Assembly (NCBI GenBank): GCA_013115135.1
Contig: JABANP010000052.1
Span: 62,001 to 126,000 of the forward strand
DNA length: 64,000 nt
Direction: 5' to 3'
From: Perkinsus olseni
Lineage: Eukaryota; Perkinsozoa; Perkinsida; Perkinsidae
Shown: positions 34,863 through 46,599 of the stretch, one piece after another
Numbering within the stretch: the first letter of the stretch is position 1
Layout: the number at the start of each line of letters is the position of its first letter
Made by a program: the position numbers and the translations under genes
Notes under the pieces: generated by a model
Seen by the model: the letters and a program-made list of their open reading frames with translations, nothing else
Told to the model about the DNA's origin: nothing
The model's database searches: none

Positions 34863-36326
34863 TTAAAAGAAAGCAGAACTTGAAGATGACGAGGATGAGC
34901 TACTCGATCCGGCCACAACTGGTGGAGCCTCCAAACTGCTGCATTTAGTGTACCATTGAGGGACCAACTTCTTGCCATCCGGTAACCGGCTGAATGCTAT
35001 TAATTCTTCCTGGCTGAAATCGAACAGAGGAGGTAGAGGCTTCTCGGGGGCCTCCCTCCCGAAAATGCCCGGGGGTAGTGTAGTGGACTTCAACCGCAAT
35101 TCGTCAAAGAAAACGTGCGTCAAACATTGCGTTGTTGTGATCCGCTCGGCCGGGTCGTACCTCAACGTACAACCGATCTGACAGGAGGACAGTAGCGCCC
35201 TCAAACGAGCAACGTTCACTTACGAATTCGATAGCATCGGGTGCCGTTTTCGAGCGGAAAACCTTCTGCCAAGTATGTGCCTTAATGTGAGGGAATTTGA
35301 ACTCGGTGTAATTCGGGTTCATCGCCAGCAACTGCTCCTTCGTGGGGGTACCTGACTGTAAGTTAACAACATCGAGCGCCTTCCGAACTCACCTAGTGAT
35401 TTTGATAACTTCAACAAGCTGATCAACTCCACTTTCACCGGGGAATAACGGAGACCCGAGTATCGTCTCGGCGAGTACACAACCTGAGCGAACCAAGGGC
35501 ACTCGTTGGAGTCACGAAAGCCTTTGCCACTCACCAGCGCTCCAAGTATCGATGACGCAGGTGTACTCTGTGGCACCGAATATGAGCTCAGGCGCACGGT
35601 AGTAGCGACTGCAGATGTAGGAGACGTTACTCTCGCCGGGGATGAGCCGCTTGGCCGAGCCAAAGTCGCATATCTTAACTCGATGCGTATCAGCACAGAC
35701 CAGAAGATTCTGTGGTTTGATGTCTCGATGGCAGATGCCAAGGTTGTGTAAGTAGGAGAGGGCACGGCATACTTGATAGGCATACAGCTTGCACAGCAGC
35801 AACGGCACTTGACGCTTTTGTTTGCTATAAAACTTCACCACTCGATAAACAGTGTCAGACATGTAGTCCATAACGACGTTGAGGAAGAGCTCATCGGGCC
35901 GCTCACCGTTCGTGTAAAACGCATGCTTCAGAGTAACCTGAAGGCTCGGCCTCAATCGGACTGATGATTACTGATGACGATAGGGGCGACTTACAACATT
36001 GGGATGCTTGAGCTCCCTCATTATGTGCAGTTCCCGATTCTTATATCGTTTGTCCTGGAAGACCTTCTTGATGGCTACGCTCTCTTGTGTCTCCACGACT
36101 GTCGCTTGATAGACTATCCCAAAGGAGCCGTTCCCTGAGACACAGAACAGTCCACTGAACAAGGGGAGGGTAGACCAAAGCCCGCAGCCTACCTATCACT
36201 CGCTCAGCATTGTAGGTGAAGGCGCTTTGATTCTTCCCACCTGAGAAACGCATGAGTCAACCTCAAGATATGAACAGCAGCACGACTACCGTCGGAAGGG
36301 TCGATGAAGCCGTCTGGAAGGTCCAT
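34863..36326 (-). CDS. GSK3: Glycogen synthase kinase 3 (GSK3/shaggy) Ser/Thr kinase
   Basis: CMGC-group kinase of broad signalling roles. Seven exons: 36290-36326, 36193-36240, 35995-36134, 35535-35937, 35393-35483, 35224-35351, 34863-35177; introns only 41-58 nt. Protein of about 386 residues starts [12 protein letters not shown]. Motifs: glycine loop [14 protein letters not shown] lysine in [35 protein letters not shown], catalytic loop [18 protein letters not shown], activation segment [19 protein letters not shown] with the regulatory Tyr, [38 protein letters not shown] and the C-lobe [11 protein letters not shown]. The tail ends in a 13-Ser run. The exon 5/6 join is one base too long: dropping the extra A in ATCACTAG restores the expected K-I-L-G-T-P-T. 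Otherwise complete. Confidence 0.96.
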
Positions 36327-36707
36327 GTCAACTGAGTGTCGGCAGGATCCCTGAGGGAAAGCACTTAGACGTGAATGTGGATCTCATACTCGTCGTTTCT
36401 GCGCTGTCAACAGCGCTCGCCATTCTAATCGATTAGGATTCATCTCGAGCGTCTCCGTCCCGTGCGCATTAGAGTTCTGTAATGCACTTCGGAGTATGGT
36501 GGTGCGGCTTAGAAACTCAGTGCGACATCGCTGATGCAGCTCTGAGGTGTGATGTCTTGGTTGTGGTGCAACTCCAAGTCAGAGAAGGCCGATTCTTGGG
36601 TCGTACCTCGACCTGTTTTGTATCTTTCACGCTCAACCCCAAGATTCATCCGGGATTGGAGATCAACTAGCGATCTGAGGCAGTGTTTTGATTAATTTTG
36701 CGGAATA
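36327..36707. promoter_or_regulatory. Divergent intergenic region, GSK3 / PSMA3
   Basis: 380 bp between opposite start codons; both promoters must lie here. No TATA-like box or repeat stands out. A minus-strand ATG at 36431 begins a short frame (MASAVDSAETTSM) that could be an upstream GSK3 exon, but it is not needed. Confidence 0.4.
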
Positions 36708-38004
36708 ATGTCGGGAACAGGCTCCGGATACGATCTCTCGGCTACGACGTACTCCCCTGATGGAAGGGTCTTCCAGGTATCTTAGCTCGAAGCATGCAGG
36801 ATACAGAACGGGCTAACACATGTTTGTCTTAGATCGAGTACGCTCAGAAGGCAGTTGATAACGGCGGCACTGCCCTCGCTCTGTGCTGCAAGGACGGAGT
36901 AATAAATTATATCGCAATTGTATACCGCAATTCCCCCTTCCCGTTCAGATCGTCTTCGCCAACGAGAAATTTCTTCTATCGAAGATGTTGGTGCCGGGTA
37001 CCAATAAAAGGATATTCCCAGTGGATCGTCACGCCACTCTGGCCATCTCTGGGCTTGTTGCCGATGCTAAGCAGATCGTTGAGAGAGGTAGTCATGATAA
37101 TTATACTCATCATCGTTTTATTTTTGGAAGCGAAATTCATTCTGAAGTATGTGGGGAGAATCGTTCAGTCCCGATGCGTGAAAACGCCTCTTTTGAAATA
37201 GTCGGCTCGGTCGATGCGGCATGAGTTTATTATTTCAGCTCGGGAGGAGTGTTCTCAGTACAAGCAAGTATATTCTACTCCCGATACCCTGGACCGGTGC
37301 TGGCGGATCGCGTAGCTATGTTCATGCACATGTACACGCTTTACTGGAGTGGTAATAGCGGAACGGGTTATAGGGTTAGTGTCTCGTACAGGAGGTCTAG
37401 GGTTCAAGTCGCAGGAGAGTTTATTTTGTTCAGTTCGACCATTCGGCAGCACAGTCCTTCTGGGCGTTTATGACGAAGTTGAGGGGCCTCAACTCTACGG
37501 CATCGACCCCAGTGGAACTGCTATCAAGTTCAAGGGGATTGCTGTGGGTACGAGTATCTTTTATCTTGTTATAGACAGTCTTCAACATCCTCGTATTCAT
37601 CAGGGAAGGGTCGCCAGGCCGGGCGCACTGAAATTGAGAAACTTCTGCCAACCGACGCAGCGGTGCCTTATGTGAATCTGACCTGCGAGGAAGCGAAGTT
37701 CAGCGCAGCTAAGATAATCCAAAAGTGCCACGACGAGAAGGTGAGAGAATCTTCTGTTCAACCGTGGAAGATACACAATAGGTCGGGGCACACGTTTTTT
37801 TCAGGACAAGGACTTCGAGTTGGAGATGGCTGTGTTGTGCGATGCCACCGGAAAGTCGCATAAAATGGTAAAAATATTAATTCGGTATCGCACTGTTTAT
37901 CTCTTTCGGGTGGGCAGCTTCCCCAAGCGGAGATCCATCAACTCCAAGAACGTGCCAAGAAGTCGATTGAAGAGGAAGAGGAGGCACAGATGGAGGAGGA
38001 CTAA
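36708..38004 (+). CDS. PSMA3: 20S proteasome subunit alpha type 3
   Basis: Structural alpha-ring subunit of the 20S proteasome. Eight exons: 36708-36776, 36833-36898, 36949-37087, 37239-37351, 37434-37547, 37604-37740, 37805-37867, 37918-38004. The product is about 261 residues. MSGTGSGYDLSATTYSPDGR matches the alpha-subunit N-terminal signature, followed by IEYAQKAVDNGGTALALCCK, LSKMLVPGTNKRIFPVDRHA, LADRVAMFMHMYTLYW, VRPFGSTVLLGVYDE, GIDPSGTAIKFKGIAVG and an acidic tail EEEEEAQMEED typical of alpha 3. Exon 4 is one base short between VYSTP and LADRV (about 37280), which shifts the frame. Introns 1, 4 and 6 contain repeat elements. Confidence 0.95.
36777..36832 (+). repeat. GTATCTTAGG-family element forming PSMA3 intron 1
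   Basis: A 56 nt intron whose donor is the first base of the element: GTATCTTAGCTCGAAGCATG, then CAGGATACAGAACGGGCTAA, ending TTGTCTTAG. The neighbouring codons (VFQ|IEYAQK) are invariant in alpha subunits, so both borders are certain. Confidence 0.92.
37352..37433 (+). repeat. tRNA-like element forming PSMA3 intron 4
   Basis: An 82 nt intron between TLYWS and RPFG. It contains a D-arm-like GGGTTAGTGTCTC and a B box in GGTCTAGGGTTCAAGTC, in the sense orientation. Confidence 0.85.
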
Positions 38005-38337
38005 TACTGGGTGGTCATTCGAGAGGCCTCGGGTTCGATTCCCAGGAGTGACTGCTGCCTATTGTGTGTCAGAAGCACGAATAGTAATCGTTTCAAAAGA
38101 TACTCTCAACACCCCTTCCCGACTTTGGTTCATCATAAATCTGACCGGGGGGGCTGTTTGGTGGGTGAACAGGAGCTGCAACCACCAGGTGCTGTCGTTC
38201 CCATTGTCCGAGTGGGACACAAGCATTGACTGTGGTAAAGGTGATAACTGTTCGTAGTAGGGCCGCTGCTGTTGGTAGGTTGTTGTTCTCGGTAGTGGTA
38301 GTTTTGTTCTATTACTACTATGTCTACCTGATTATAA

Positions 38338-41300
38338 TGCCGCGCAGTTTTCAACCCCCAGTCAGAGAACACCGACCTCACCCACAACAACATCTACTGC
38401 GACACTCACGGTCGTTATTGGCGCAGCAGCAGGACGGCCTTGCGGATGACTCTCCTGAAGAGATCATCACCAAACGTTACGGCTCGAGGAGGCCCTGGGC
38501 AGCTCTGTTGGCATTCACGTAAACAGATGGGTCGGAGCTGCTGTAGTCTAAGCTCTATCGACTAGAGCTATGAAGATACTTCCTATCGGTTACTCTTTTG
38601 GAACCTCGAGGGTGTATTCTGTGGATAGGAATATCGATTGGTGTGGTTGGGAATGTTGATGGCTGGGACGGCCGCGGTGAAGCATCTCGACAGCGTCTCA
38701 TCGCTTCAGTCGACAGACCATTATTCTAGCTCAGTGAACGATAGAAAAAGCAACCTCGTTATTGCATCTCAGTCCAGCTCCGGGCTGCCATCCGTCATAC
38801 TTTAGTGTCTGATGTCTCTCTTCAGTTACGTCTGTTGGTTGGTCTTCCAGTACTACGCCACTTGGGTAGCAGTAACCTGTCCTAGAAGGGACCTTCGGCA
38901 GTGGGGATGGCCCCTAGCCCTCCTCCCTACCGCACCTTGCCTTTATTATGCAGTCCAACTAGGGTGAGTAGGATGTCCTGGTTGGGGTGTTATTATTGTA
39001 TTTTGACAGGTACAATAGGAGCTTCTTCAAGGCTTTCCTGGCGGCTTTTGGCCTCTACCCTCTGTTCTTGTGCTTGAAGTCCCTCTCTCGATGCAAGGTA
39101 ATGTCACGGAGTTGTGGTACTTCGACTGGTGTTAACTACTACAGCAAAGGCCCCGAGGTTTGAATAGAACTTGAGTCCAGGGCCTGGCGAGAATTGGAGC
39201 ATCTCCGAGTAGAGGGAGGCGAGAAATCGTGCTTTAGCTCACAGTCGGGCCGAACCGGTCGTTCCACTGGATGATGGAGAGTCCACAATCTGTAACCAGT
39301 GGAAGAAGAAAGGCTTCGCGGAGTTTAGCGCGCGCCTTGGCGATCGATCCCACCATCGTTTGGTTCTGATATTACCTTTTTGCAGGATTCCCATAAGTTC
39401 GAGGAGGTCCAAGTGGTGTATGGTGGCATGTCGATAATGCCGAGCCTGGCCCTCTATGGGAGTATCCTTGTCAGTGTGGAGACGCCCTACAGCAGAATAC
39501 AGGGCAATGGATTCAGATATTACTCCGTAACAAAGGGGATGCCTACCATAGTCAATCAGCATTGTTACGCATGATCACCGTGGAACTGTCCTAGTCGAAC
39601 AGCCCTAGTCTCCTCCTGCGCAGTACAAAATCATCGTAAAAGCTCCATCTGATACTAGGCGTCGGCGGCTGCTGCTCGCCCGAGTTCGATTCCCCATTTC
39701 ATCATAATCGCCATTGGTTCTGTGGCGGCGTCTGAATATTCATGTGAAGATTTTCCGCCGTTTACACGGTGGGTTTGCTCGTGTCAGCATTTTTCTGACA
39801 CCTCTAGCTTATGTCTTCAGCTGCCCGGTCCACTGGGGTCATGGTCGGCAGAGTGGATGCAGTATCGAGTGGACCCGCAAGTGGTTCTTGATGAAGAGTC
39901 ACTCAGGTGAGAATAGTTATTTCGTGGCGCGCGAGAATACTCTCTTATGTCGTCGTGGCCTCCTTGCTGCACTGCGCCGATCCTATCACACTTTGCCCTC
40001 TTGGCTGGTCCATGGGGGCTTCTGCCATCCAATCACCAGTCAGCGTGTCTCTGTTGAAAAACGCGAGTGTCAACTCTCACACGCCGAACTGTCCTCCCGT
40101 ACGTCCACCAACTTTTGCTTTTTCTCAGGAGAGCCTCACTGTGGGGTATCTTTCTTTCGGCCTTTTTCGTGGGTGTGCTGTTGGCTCGATCAGAGGTGGA
40201 CAAATCCATTTCACCCCCAAAGTCCATTATAAGGCAAATTATGTCGTTGCTGTAGGTTGGGTTACGAGCGGTGCAACAATCGATCATCAGGGCGCGCGCT
40301 AAATACATGACCTGGTGTTAGATACTATTCGTGTTCAGCATGTGCTAGAACGACTTTAGTAGTGTTATTTCTCTCCTCGGGGCCATCGCGGCGCATCGCC
40401 CCTTGGAACGGCTATTGCGTCCTCCTCAGCATGGCCGTCGCAGTCGTCTTATGTGTAATAGGGGAAGGGGCCTCGTGCGGCGGAAATTCTGTACAGAACG
40501 AAGGTGAATGCTTGCAAGGTTTGTTTCGAAATAAACGAGAAAGAAGTTTTCCAATTTTATGTTTACTCGTTAAATTTCTACGAATTTTGGGACAATTAGC
40601 GTTATAATAGCGTTGAAATAAATCCGAAAAAGATGGAAAATTAGTTTTTAGATTTTTTGTCACGATCTTCCCTCAATTTCCGGGTTGCGAAGACTGACTG
40701 CTGCTGGTGCGTTGGTGATTATCATATATGCCCCTCAGGCGTTCTCCTTTTCACGAGCCCGATCACAATCAGGCGCAGCGATCTCTGGACTGGCTGGACT
40801 GGGCTGTTGGTGGACCAGTAAGTATCTTTGCGCACAGAGAAGGATTCCGCCCTGATGGGGCGAGTTTTTAAGAGAAATCAGTATTGCAGTGTCTGAGACG
40901 TGGAGTATCTTCGTTCGGGCGCACAGTGAAGATTTTTGAACTCTCTCAGGTTGGCGGGCTGTGAATGCATTCGATGCAGAGGAGTGGGATGCTTCTTATT
41001 CCCTGTTGGAATTCCTATCACAACTATGGGGTTGGGAGAACGTTATCGTCTTGGCGGTTTGCTATATAACAGGTAGTCGCGGTAAGGGTGAGAAGATACT
41101 TCATCATCGACCCCCCTAAGATTCGCCGGATAAGCGTCTTCAATGGTCGGGCTTTGTCTAGGTTTGGCGAGTAGATTCATGGTGACAGTTTTAGGATTTT
41201 CGTCATTCGTACTAGGTCTGAAAACATTGCTGTTTCGATTTTCCCAGACATATCTTAGGTCGAAGTTCGTCATTCATAGTTCTCAGATCGGAGTAACATT

Positions 41301-41440
41301 CTGGTCGTATTGTCCTGTCTTGGCGGGTTCGTATTGGAACGGCTGTTGAGGGAGTGCCTCGACCTAACCCTCGAGAACAACACTCGGGAGGAAGGAGCCA
41401 GAACCGACAATCCTCCTCTAACTGAAGCTCTGTTGTCTGC
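38338..41440 (+). CDS. Multi-pass membrane protein, family not recognised
   Basis: ATG at 38338 opens MPRSFQPPVREHRPHPQQHL, then SPEEIITKRYGSRRPWAALL. Further plus-strand exon candidates read as transmembrane or loop segments: FSYVCWLVFQYYATWVAV (38820), LALLPTAPCLYYAVQLG joined across GTGAGTAGG...TTTTGACAG to FFKAFLAAFGLYPLFLCLK (39010-39090), WKKKGFAEFSARLG (39295), SHKFEEVQVVYGG (39390), LPGPLGSWSAEWMQYRVD (39820), SYVVVASLLHCADPITL (39950), APWNGYCVLLSMAVAVVLC (40390), VLLFTSPITIRRSDLWTG (40740), LLEFLSQLWGWENVIVLA (41000) and FMVTVLGFSSFVLGLKTL (41170). These look like one protein with about ten membrane segments, perhaps a transporter or enzyme of the endomembranes. Intron positions and the stop are not resolved; it may be two genes. 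Confidence 0.35.
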
Positions 41441-42094
41441 CTAGAAATCGATCACAATGGCGCGCGCTTTTTACGCCAGGTATAAGATATGTATATTACT
41501 GAATGCAGATCGCCGTTATGGTGTTATTTCACAGGAATAAGTGTCTGTTTGTTTTCTAATTTGGAGGGAGGGGCTCTTCGCCTGCTGCTTTCGTATCGGT
41601 TATTTATCACGAGAGACCAGTGGAGATTCTTTTGCATCGTTTTATAGGAGTTTTCGTCTGGAACCATCACTTCATCATTCGAGTTGAGTGTCGGCCTTTG
41701 TGGGAGGAATTGAATGGAGTGCTCGTTTTTGAGTTTAAGAATTGTGGTTGTAAAGTGTATCATTTTGATGAATAGTTTTCTCTTGTCTAGCCAAAACTAT
41801 TTTACTGACTCTAGAATATAGAGGTTCGAGGTTCGTGTGTATCGAAATTTTTTATCCATTCATCAGCTCCTGCTCCTTCCAGGAGGTGAAATTATCGTGT
41901 GCATTGTGGAAGAGTCAGCGGTGACGGACCCCGAATTAGGGCCCCGATGTTTAAACTTTATGAGCGCTTTTTCTGAGGTTGGCCGAAATTACGGTCTTCG
42001 AGGGCGGTTCAATTCCGAAGCAGTTGAGAGGCATTCCCACTGCGGGAAGGAATCGGCTCACTTTCTCTTCCCTTCAGTTGATTTTACTTTGCCT

Positions 42095-43019
42095 ATGAGT
42101 TCGACCATCACCATCATCGGCAATGTGAACTGTCAGCATTATCAGAAGGTGAAGTGTCTGGCGGAGTTCCTCAAGAAGAGCTCGGAGGACAGAATCGAGA
42201 TCCGCGGATTTTTTGAGGCGGACTTCGACAGGATTGCGTGCGAGTGTGCAGTCTCACGTGCCGCTGATCGACGTAGAAGTGTTGATTTTTGTGGAGGAGA
42301 AGGGGGAGGACAGAATTCTGCAGTTTGGTGTTAAATCGTTCGAGGAGTGGGTCGGAAAAAATTACGCATTTTTCTCCGACGATTGGCAGTGTGGCGATTT
42401 CGAAGAGAATATGAAGGCGAATGCGGAGAGAGATCTACGCGATTTGATGAATCCTGAAAGGTCTTACGTCCGGATGAATTTTGTGGCGCGCGAGAATGAC
42501 TATAATGGCTCGGTTTTGATCGAGTTTTACGATGATATTTGCCCGAAAAGTTGTGAATTTTTAAAGAAGAAATTGTCGGAATCTTCGGTAACTCGGGCAG
42601 TGAAGGGAGGATGGATTCAACTCGGTGAGGACGGCGGAGCGGTCGAGGGAATTGCGAGAGAATCCTTCGCGGTGCATCACGAAGTTGGTGGTATTATTGG
42701 CTTATGTCCTAGCGGAGCGAAGCCCGGATTGTACGGCAAGGAGTTGTATATTACTACTAAACCGTTGGAGCACCTGGACGGTAATGGAGTGGCTGTTGGG
42801 AGGGTGCTGGAGGGACTTGAATTGGTGGAAAAAATATCAGAAATTGATACGATGGGTTTTAGTAATCAGAAGCCTAGGATGGAGGTCAAGGTGGAAGGTG
42901 TGTCCGAGGTCGGGGTGAAGACGGGCGTGAAAGATAACAGTGACGGTCATATCGATTGGAAATCGATCACGCGATCGATTTTACGAGGGGTGATGGAAAA
43001 ATTCGTTGTTGTGGGATGA
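42095..43019 (+). CDS. PPIL6: PPIL6-like cyclophilin-domain protein
   Basis: Cyclophilins are peptidyl-prolyl isomerases; PPIL6 is a cilium-associated member with an N-terminal extension. The ATG at 42095 gives MSSTITIIGNVNCQHYQK; the preceding CCCTTCAG at 42069-42076 may be a splice acceptor for the leader. The extension (LAEFLKKSSEDRIEIRGFF; KSFEEWVGKNYAFFSDDW) matches that of PPIL6. The cyclophilin fold follows: SVLIEFYDDICPKSCEFL, HHEVGGIIGLCPSG, GKELYITTKPLEHLDGNGV and GRVLEGLELVEKI. Several catalytic residues typical of active cyclophilins (for example the Arg and Phe of FHR and QFF) are not seen, so it may be inactive. Near 42235 the frame moves by one base; a missed 19 nt intron is less likely. 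The 3' end at 43019 is a TGA. Confidence 0.85.
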
Positions 43020-43239
43020 TCATGATATGTGGGAAGTTGTCCATGTTGTTGGACTGTTGCGTTCAAGTTGGAAATCTTGCAATCTTGCTCTTTCTCAACG
43101 CAGTTTTCATCTTCAATGGTGGTTCAGAAAGAGAGCACAGTCTCCCTGTCCAGCTTCCTGTGCATCAAATTGATGTGTAAGGTCTAGCGGAGCGAAGCGA
43201 TGCATGTTCTGCATTTTTCGCTGTCGTTAAGTGTAATTT

Positions 43240-46200
43240 TTCTCAGTTGTTGCACAAGTGTTTGCCTTTTCGAGTCTCCTCGAGGACTCGGAGGTCATCT
43301 TCGGCCCGTGCGGGTTTATTTCGACCAGCCCGGTGGTGAGCATGGTCATCAGTATCATGCTGGTAGGTAGTATCTTTTATGTCTGTGAAAGACGTGGATC
43401 GACCCAAGATGCGCATTTTGTTTGACTAAATGATGGAATCTTCTCAGATATGTTGTCTCCTGTCGAGCATCTATTCTTCAATTTTTTCATTCAGTTCGGC
43501 GGCCGTGGCGATTCACGGTCTGCTATTTGCGGCGGCTCATCTGGTGTAAGCAATTTCGTGGCGCGGTGAAAAATCCCGGAGGAACTTCACTAGGTTGCTT
43601 CAAAGCGTATCTTACGATTTCGAAGTATCTAAGGTCGGCCCGCAGTTGATTTGGAGCGGTTATGATAAGCTACTGGTCGAAGCCTCGTTGATGGTCTTCA
43701 TAGCAGGAATTCACGGGCAGTAGGTTGTGAAAGGGCGCGCGCCCGAGTGATCGTTTTATATGTTAGATACGGTGTACTTGAAGTTCCTGCTGTCGAGGGT
43801 TTTCCTCTCTGCCGGCCTGTACACCATTGTGAAGAATGGTGAGTTGCTGGGATCGAACCGGGGACCTACGGGTAAATTGAACTCGTTTTTCCTCGATCCT
43901 CACCATTATTGAAGGAAGTGGCTTTGATAATAATAGTCCCCTCCAGGACTGCTGTGGTACTCAGGTGGGTGTCGTGTCGCGTTACGCGACGTATCTCGAA
44001 GCGTGCTTGATCCGCTCCCATTTTCTGAAATTTTCTCACCGACAAGCGTGGATCTTGCTAATCTTGCTAAATCTTGCATTTTCCTCAGATTTGGCGTGGA
44101 CAAACTTGGCTGACATGTCCTGGTCGAGTATGCTAGACGCCCCGTTCCCTCTACCTTTAATCTGGCATGCCGATAAATTTCCTCCCGTGAGCTTAGCGGA
44201 GCGAAGCGATTTTTGTTTCTCATGTTCCCCAACAGGTTCTTCACAGCGTTATTGGGGGATTGACTGTCGCCGTTGAAATTGCGGCCTCATTAATTCTGAT
44301 GGCGTCCCCGCCGGCCGGCGTTTTCGAATTCCTCTCAAATGTCTCGATGGCGGTTTTGGCGGTGTGGTCGGCTTGTGTGGGTAATCGAAAGGTTCCTGGT
44401 TCGAATATCGGTTCGAGCTCTTTTCAGGTAATTTGAACTGGTCTATTCTGACACTTCTAGCTTTGAGTGTTGGAATGATTGACGAGGAGATTATCGCTGC
44501 TGTAGTGGGGACGGATATATTCCAACGATTTGGTACCTGATGTGGGAATCGATCACCAGGGCGAGCGCTTTTTGCACCAGGTTGTAAGCGTGTATTGGCA
44601 CCCCTTTGACAGAGGAAAGAGTGGAAAAGACCATCATGAAGGCGGTAATATGTCGGGTGGTGGGATCGAACCTGAGACCTTTGCCGTACGGGAAGCCTCA
44701 GTTGTTATTCCATTCCGGTTGAAAAGTTGGAGTATGAAAAAATTGGGGAAATTGTTTATTTTTCGGGACGGGGACAGAAAGGTTTGTCTCGCTCAGTGAG
44801 AGATGTCAAAGATTTTTCCGGAATTTCAGGCGGAGAACATTCGTGAAAAATGTCAGAAAATAGAATTTTTCCGAAAACCCACTTTTCTGTCTCAGATTGT
44901 CCCTTCTATTATATTCACCATCGTCGTACATCTACCGGCCGTCTTATTGGCACTAAAGTACGCCTCTCTTGGTCCAGTGGTGTCGAGGGACTCCGTGTAA
45001 TACACCGTTTAACACCTTATCGATCACCAGGGCGAGCGCGGTTCTGTCAGGCCTGCTGGGCTTTGGGGTGTCCTTGCTACTATCCCGGGAGTGTTGGTGG
45101 TCGTCTACGGCCTTGTTGGACGAGGGACAAATAAAGGTATTTAGCAGCTTGCTTGACGAGACAGTTCTGGTGTGATTCATTTTCTCGGACGTTTTCACGC
45201 CTTTTTCGGATTTTTTTCTGTTCAGCGTTTTCGTGGTTTTCAGATTTAGGTTTTTTGCCAATTTTCCCTCTTTCAGGAGGTTTTTCAAACCGTGTGGCAG
45301 CGACCTTAGTGGCTGTCGCCACCGCTTGGCTGATCGGAACAACCGATGTCGTCGGTTATGATATGGAAGGAACCTTGAGCTCGAGTAAGCAAGATACGGG
45401 ATAGGTCAAGTTGATGCCATAAGCAGGTATACTACCGGTGCCATACGTTCGTAGTGGGAGACTTCCTGAGGAGCGCAGTGGTGATTTCGCGCGCTAAGGA
45501 ATTATGTCGGAAATTTTGTTGGCAGGAAATTTCGGTGCTCCCGTACCGCACACCCTCGACGGTAGAAGCGCCCTCACCTTTCACGTACAGGCCGAAGGGG
45601 TAATTATATCGATCATTTGGGCGAGCGCTTTATGCGTTCTCTTTTTCTCACTGCACAGATGCCGAATCCTGATCACAGCATGGAAGGACTATGGGAGCTC
45701 AACATGCCGTATTCGGTTAACGTAATAGTTTCCGGGCGCGCGAGAATTTTGGACTTTTCTCGTTGAGAGGCCCGCTGCCTGTGGTTGGATAATCTTCGTT
45801 CCTCTGCCACCGGCGGCTGTCGTAGTCCTCGGATAGCTTTCCGCAGAAGTTCATTCGGGAGAATCGTAGGATGCCGAGGGTCATTAACGAATCATATCAA
45901 TTTGCTCCTCAGTGTTGCGGTTGGCTATTCTGTCGCTTACTATCGTCCCGCCAGAGCGTCGAATTAATTTCTTACCGCCAGCCGGAGGGGTATCCCGCCC
46001 CGTATCTTTCGTTTTGTCTTCAGTCAGATCAACGTCCAAGATTCTTATCATTCCATCACCCTAGGGTAGACTATCTAGTCTGGAAGTTGCACACTCAGGA
46101 GGAGGTGGAAAAGCCGGGGTAAGCTGCTTTCCGCTGACATCGAGTTATTTCTAGGAATCAATTTCTCGGAATTTCTGAGGGGCCAGTGTCATGTTTTCCG

Positions 46201-46560
46201 CGTTTTCCCAGACGGAAAGTTTGTTGCATCTACGGTGACCCATAATGCCCCGGCTATTTTTTCATTTCTCGACACTCTCCGAGAGAGTCTCTCGGGGGAT
46301 TTGCTATTTACTATTTTCTGTTTATATTTACCGAACATTTCGTTTATTTTCCCTCATTTCTTACGTTTTTTTACTCTTGCTGTGCCAGCTCTGATTGCCA
46401 TGTGCGTGATCTACGCCCCGTCTGTAGGTCGTTAACTCCGTTCCTTGTGGATCTCCTCTGCACTTGTCTTGCGATGCCGGAGAAATGTGGTAGGCTGGCG
46501 GAGAGAGTACTACTACCGAAAGAGAATGAAGAGGACCCACGGCGAAGACTGGTACAAGGT
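43240..46560 (+). CDS. Lipase maturation factor family membrane protein
   Basis: LMF proteins are multi-pass ER membrane proteins that help fold secreted lipases. Family blocks appear in order: LLEDSEVIFGPCGFIS (43275), a membrane helix ICCLLSSIYSSIFSFSS (43450), QLIWSGYDKLLVEASLMVF (43650; family FQWDALLLEAG), YLKFLLSRVFLSAGLYTI (43770), DLAWTNLADMSWSSM with PFPLPLIWHA (44090; family DPTWRDL...TQPLP), VLHSVIGGLTVAVEIAA (44236), GNLNWSILTLLALS (44425; family GNYNFFNLLT), and near the end RPRFLSFHHPRVDYLVW (46030; family PRLDWQMWFAAL). Introns of about 48-60 nt between these blocks consist of repeats (44187-44235, 44533-44580, 45600-45658). The N-terminus, the middle (44600-45500) and the last exons, possibly to RTHGEDWYK at 46555, are not fully resolved. 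Confidence 0.75.
43841..43872 (-). repeat. tRNA-like B-box fragment in an LMF intron
   Basis: The minus strand reads CGTAGGTCCCCGGTTCGATC then CCAGCAACTC directly after the exon ending GLYTIVKN, where the plus strand has GTGAGTTGC as donor. Antisense copy. Confidence 0.65.
44187..44235 (+). repeat. AGCGGAGCGAAGCG-family element forming an LMF intron
   Basis: A 49 nt intron, GTGAGCTTAGCGGAGCGAAG through CCCCAACAG, between WHADKFPP and VLHSVIGG. Confidence 0.75.
44533..44580 (+). repeat. CGATC...GGGCGAGCGC-family element forming an LMF intron
   Basis: A 48 nt intron, GTACCTGATGTGGGAATCGA then TCACCAGGGCGAGCGC, ending TTTGCACCAG. Related introns end at about 45054 and span 45600-45658. Confidence 0.7.
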
Positions 46561-46599
46561 ATTACTTGACCTATTCTGTATCCTGCCAGCTGCGACCTG

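Noticed and set aside
42233..42251. A 19 nt mini-intron in PPIL6 that would restore the frame
   Set aside because: It would lack a GT donor and be far shorter than every other intron seen (41 nt or more); a one-base error is simpler.
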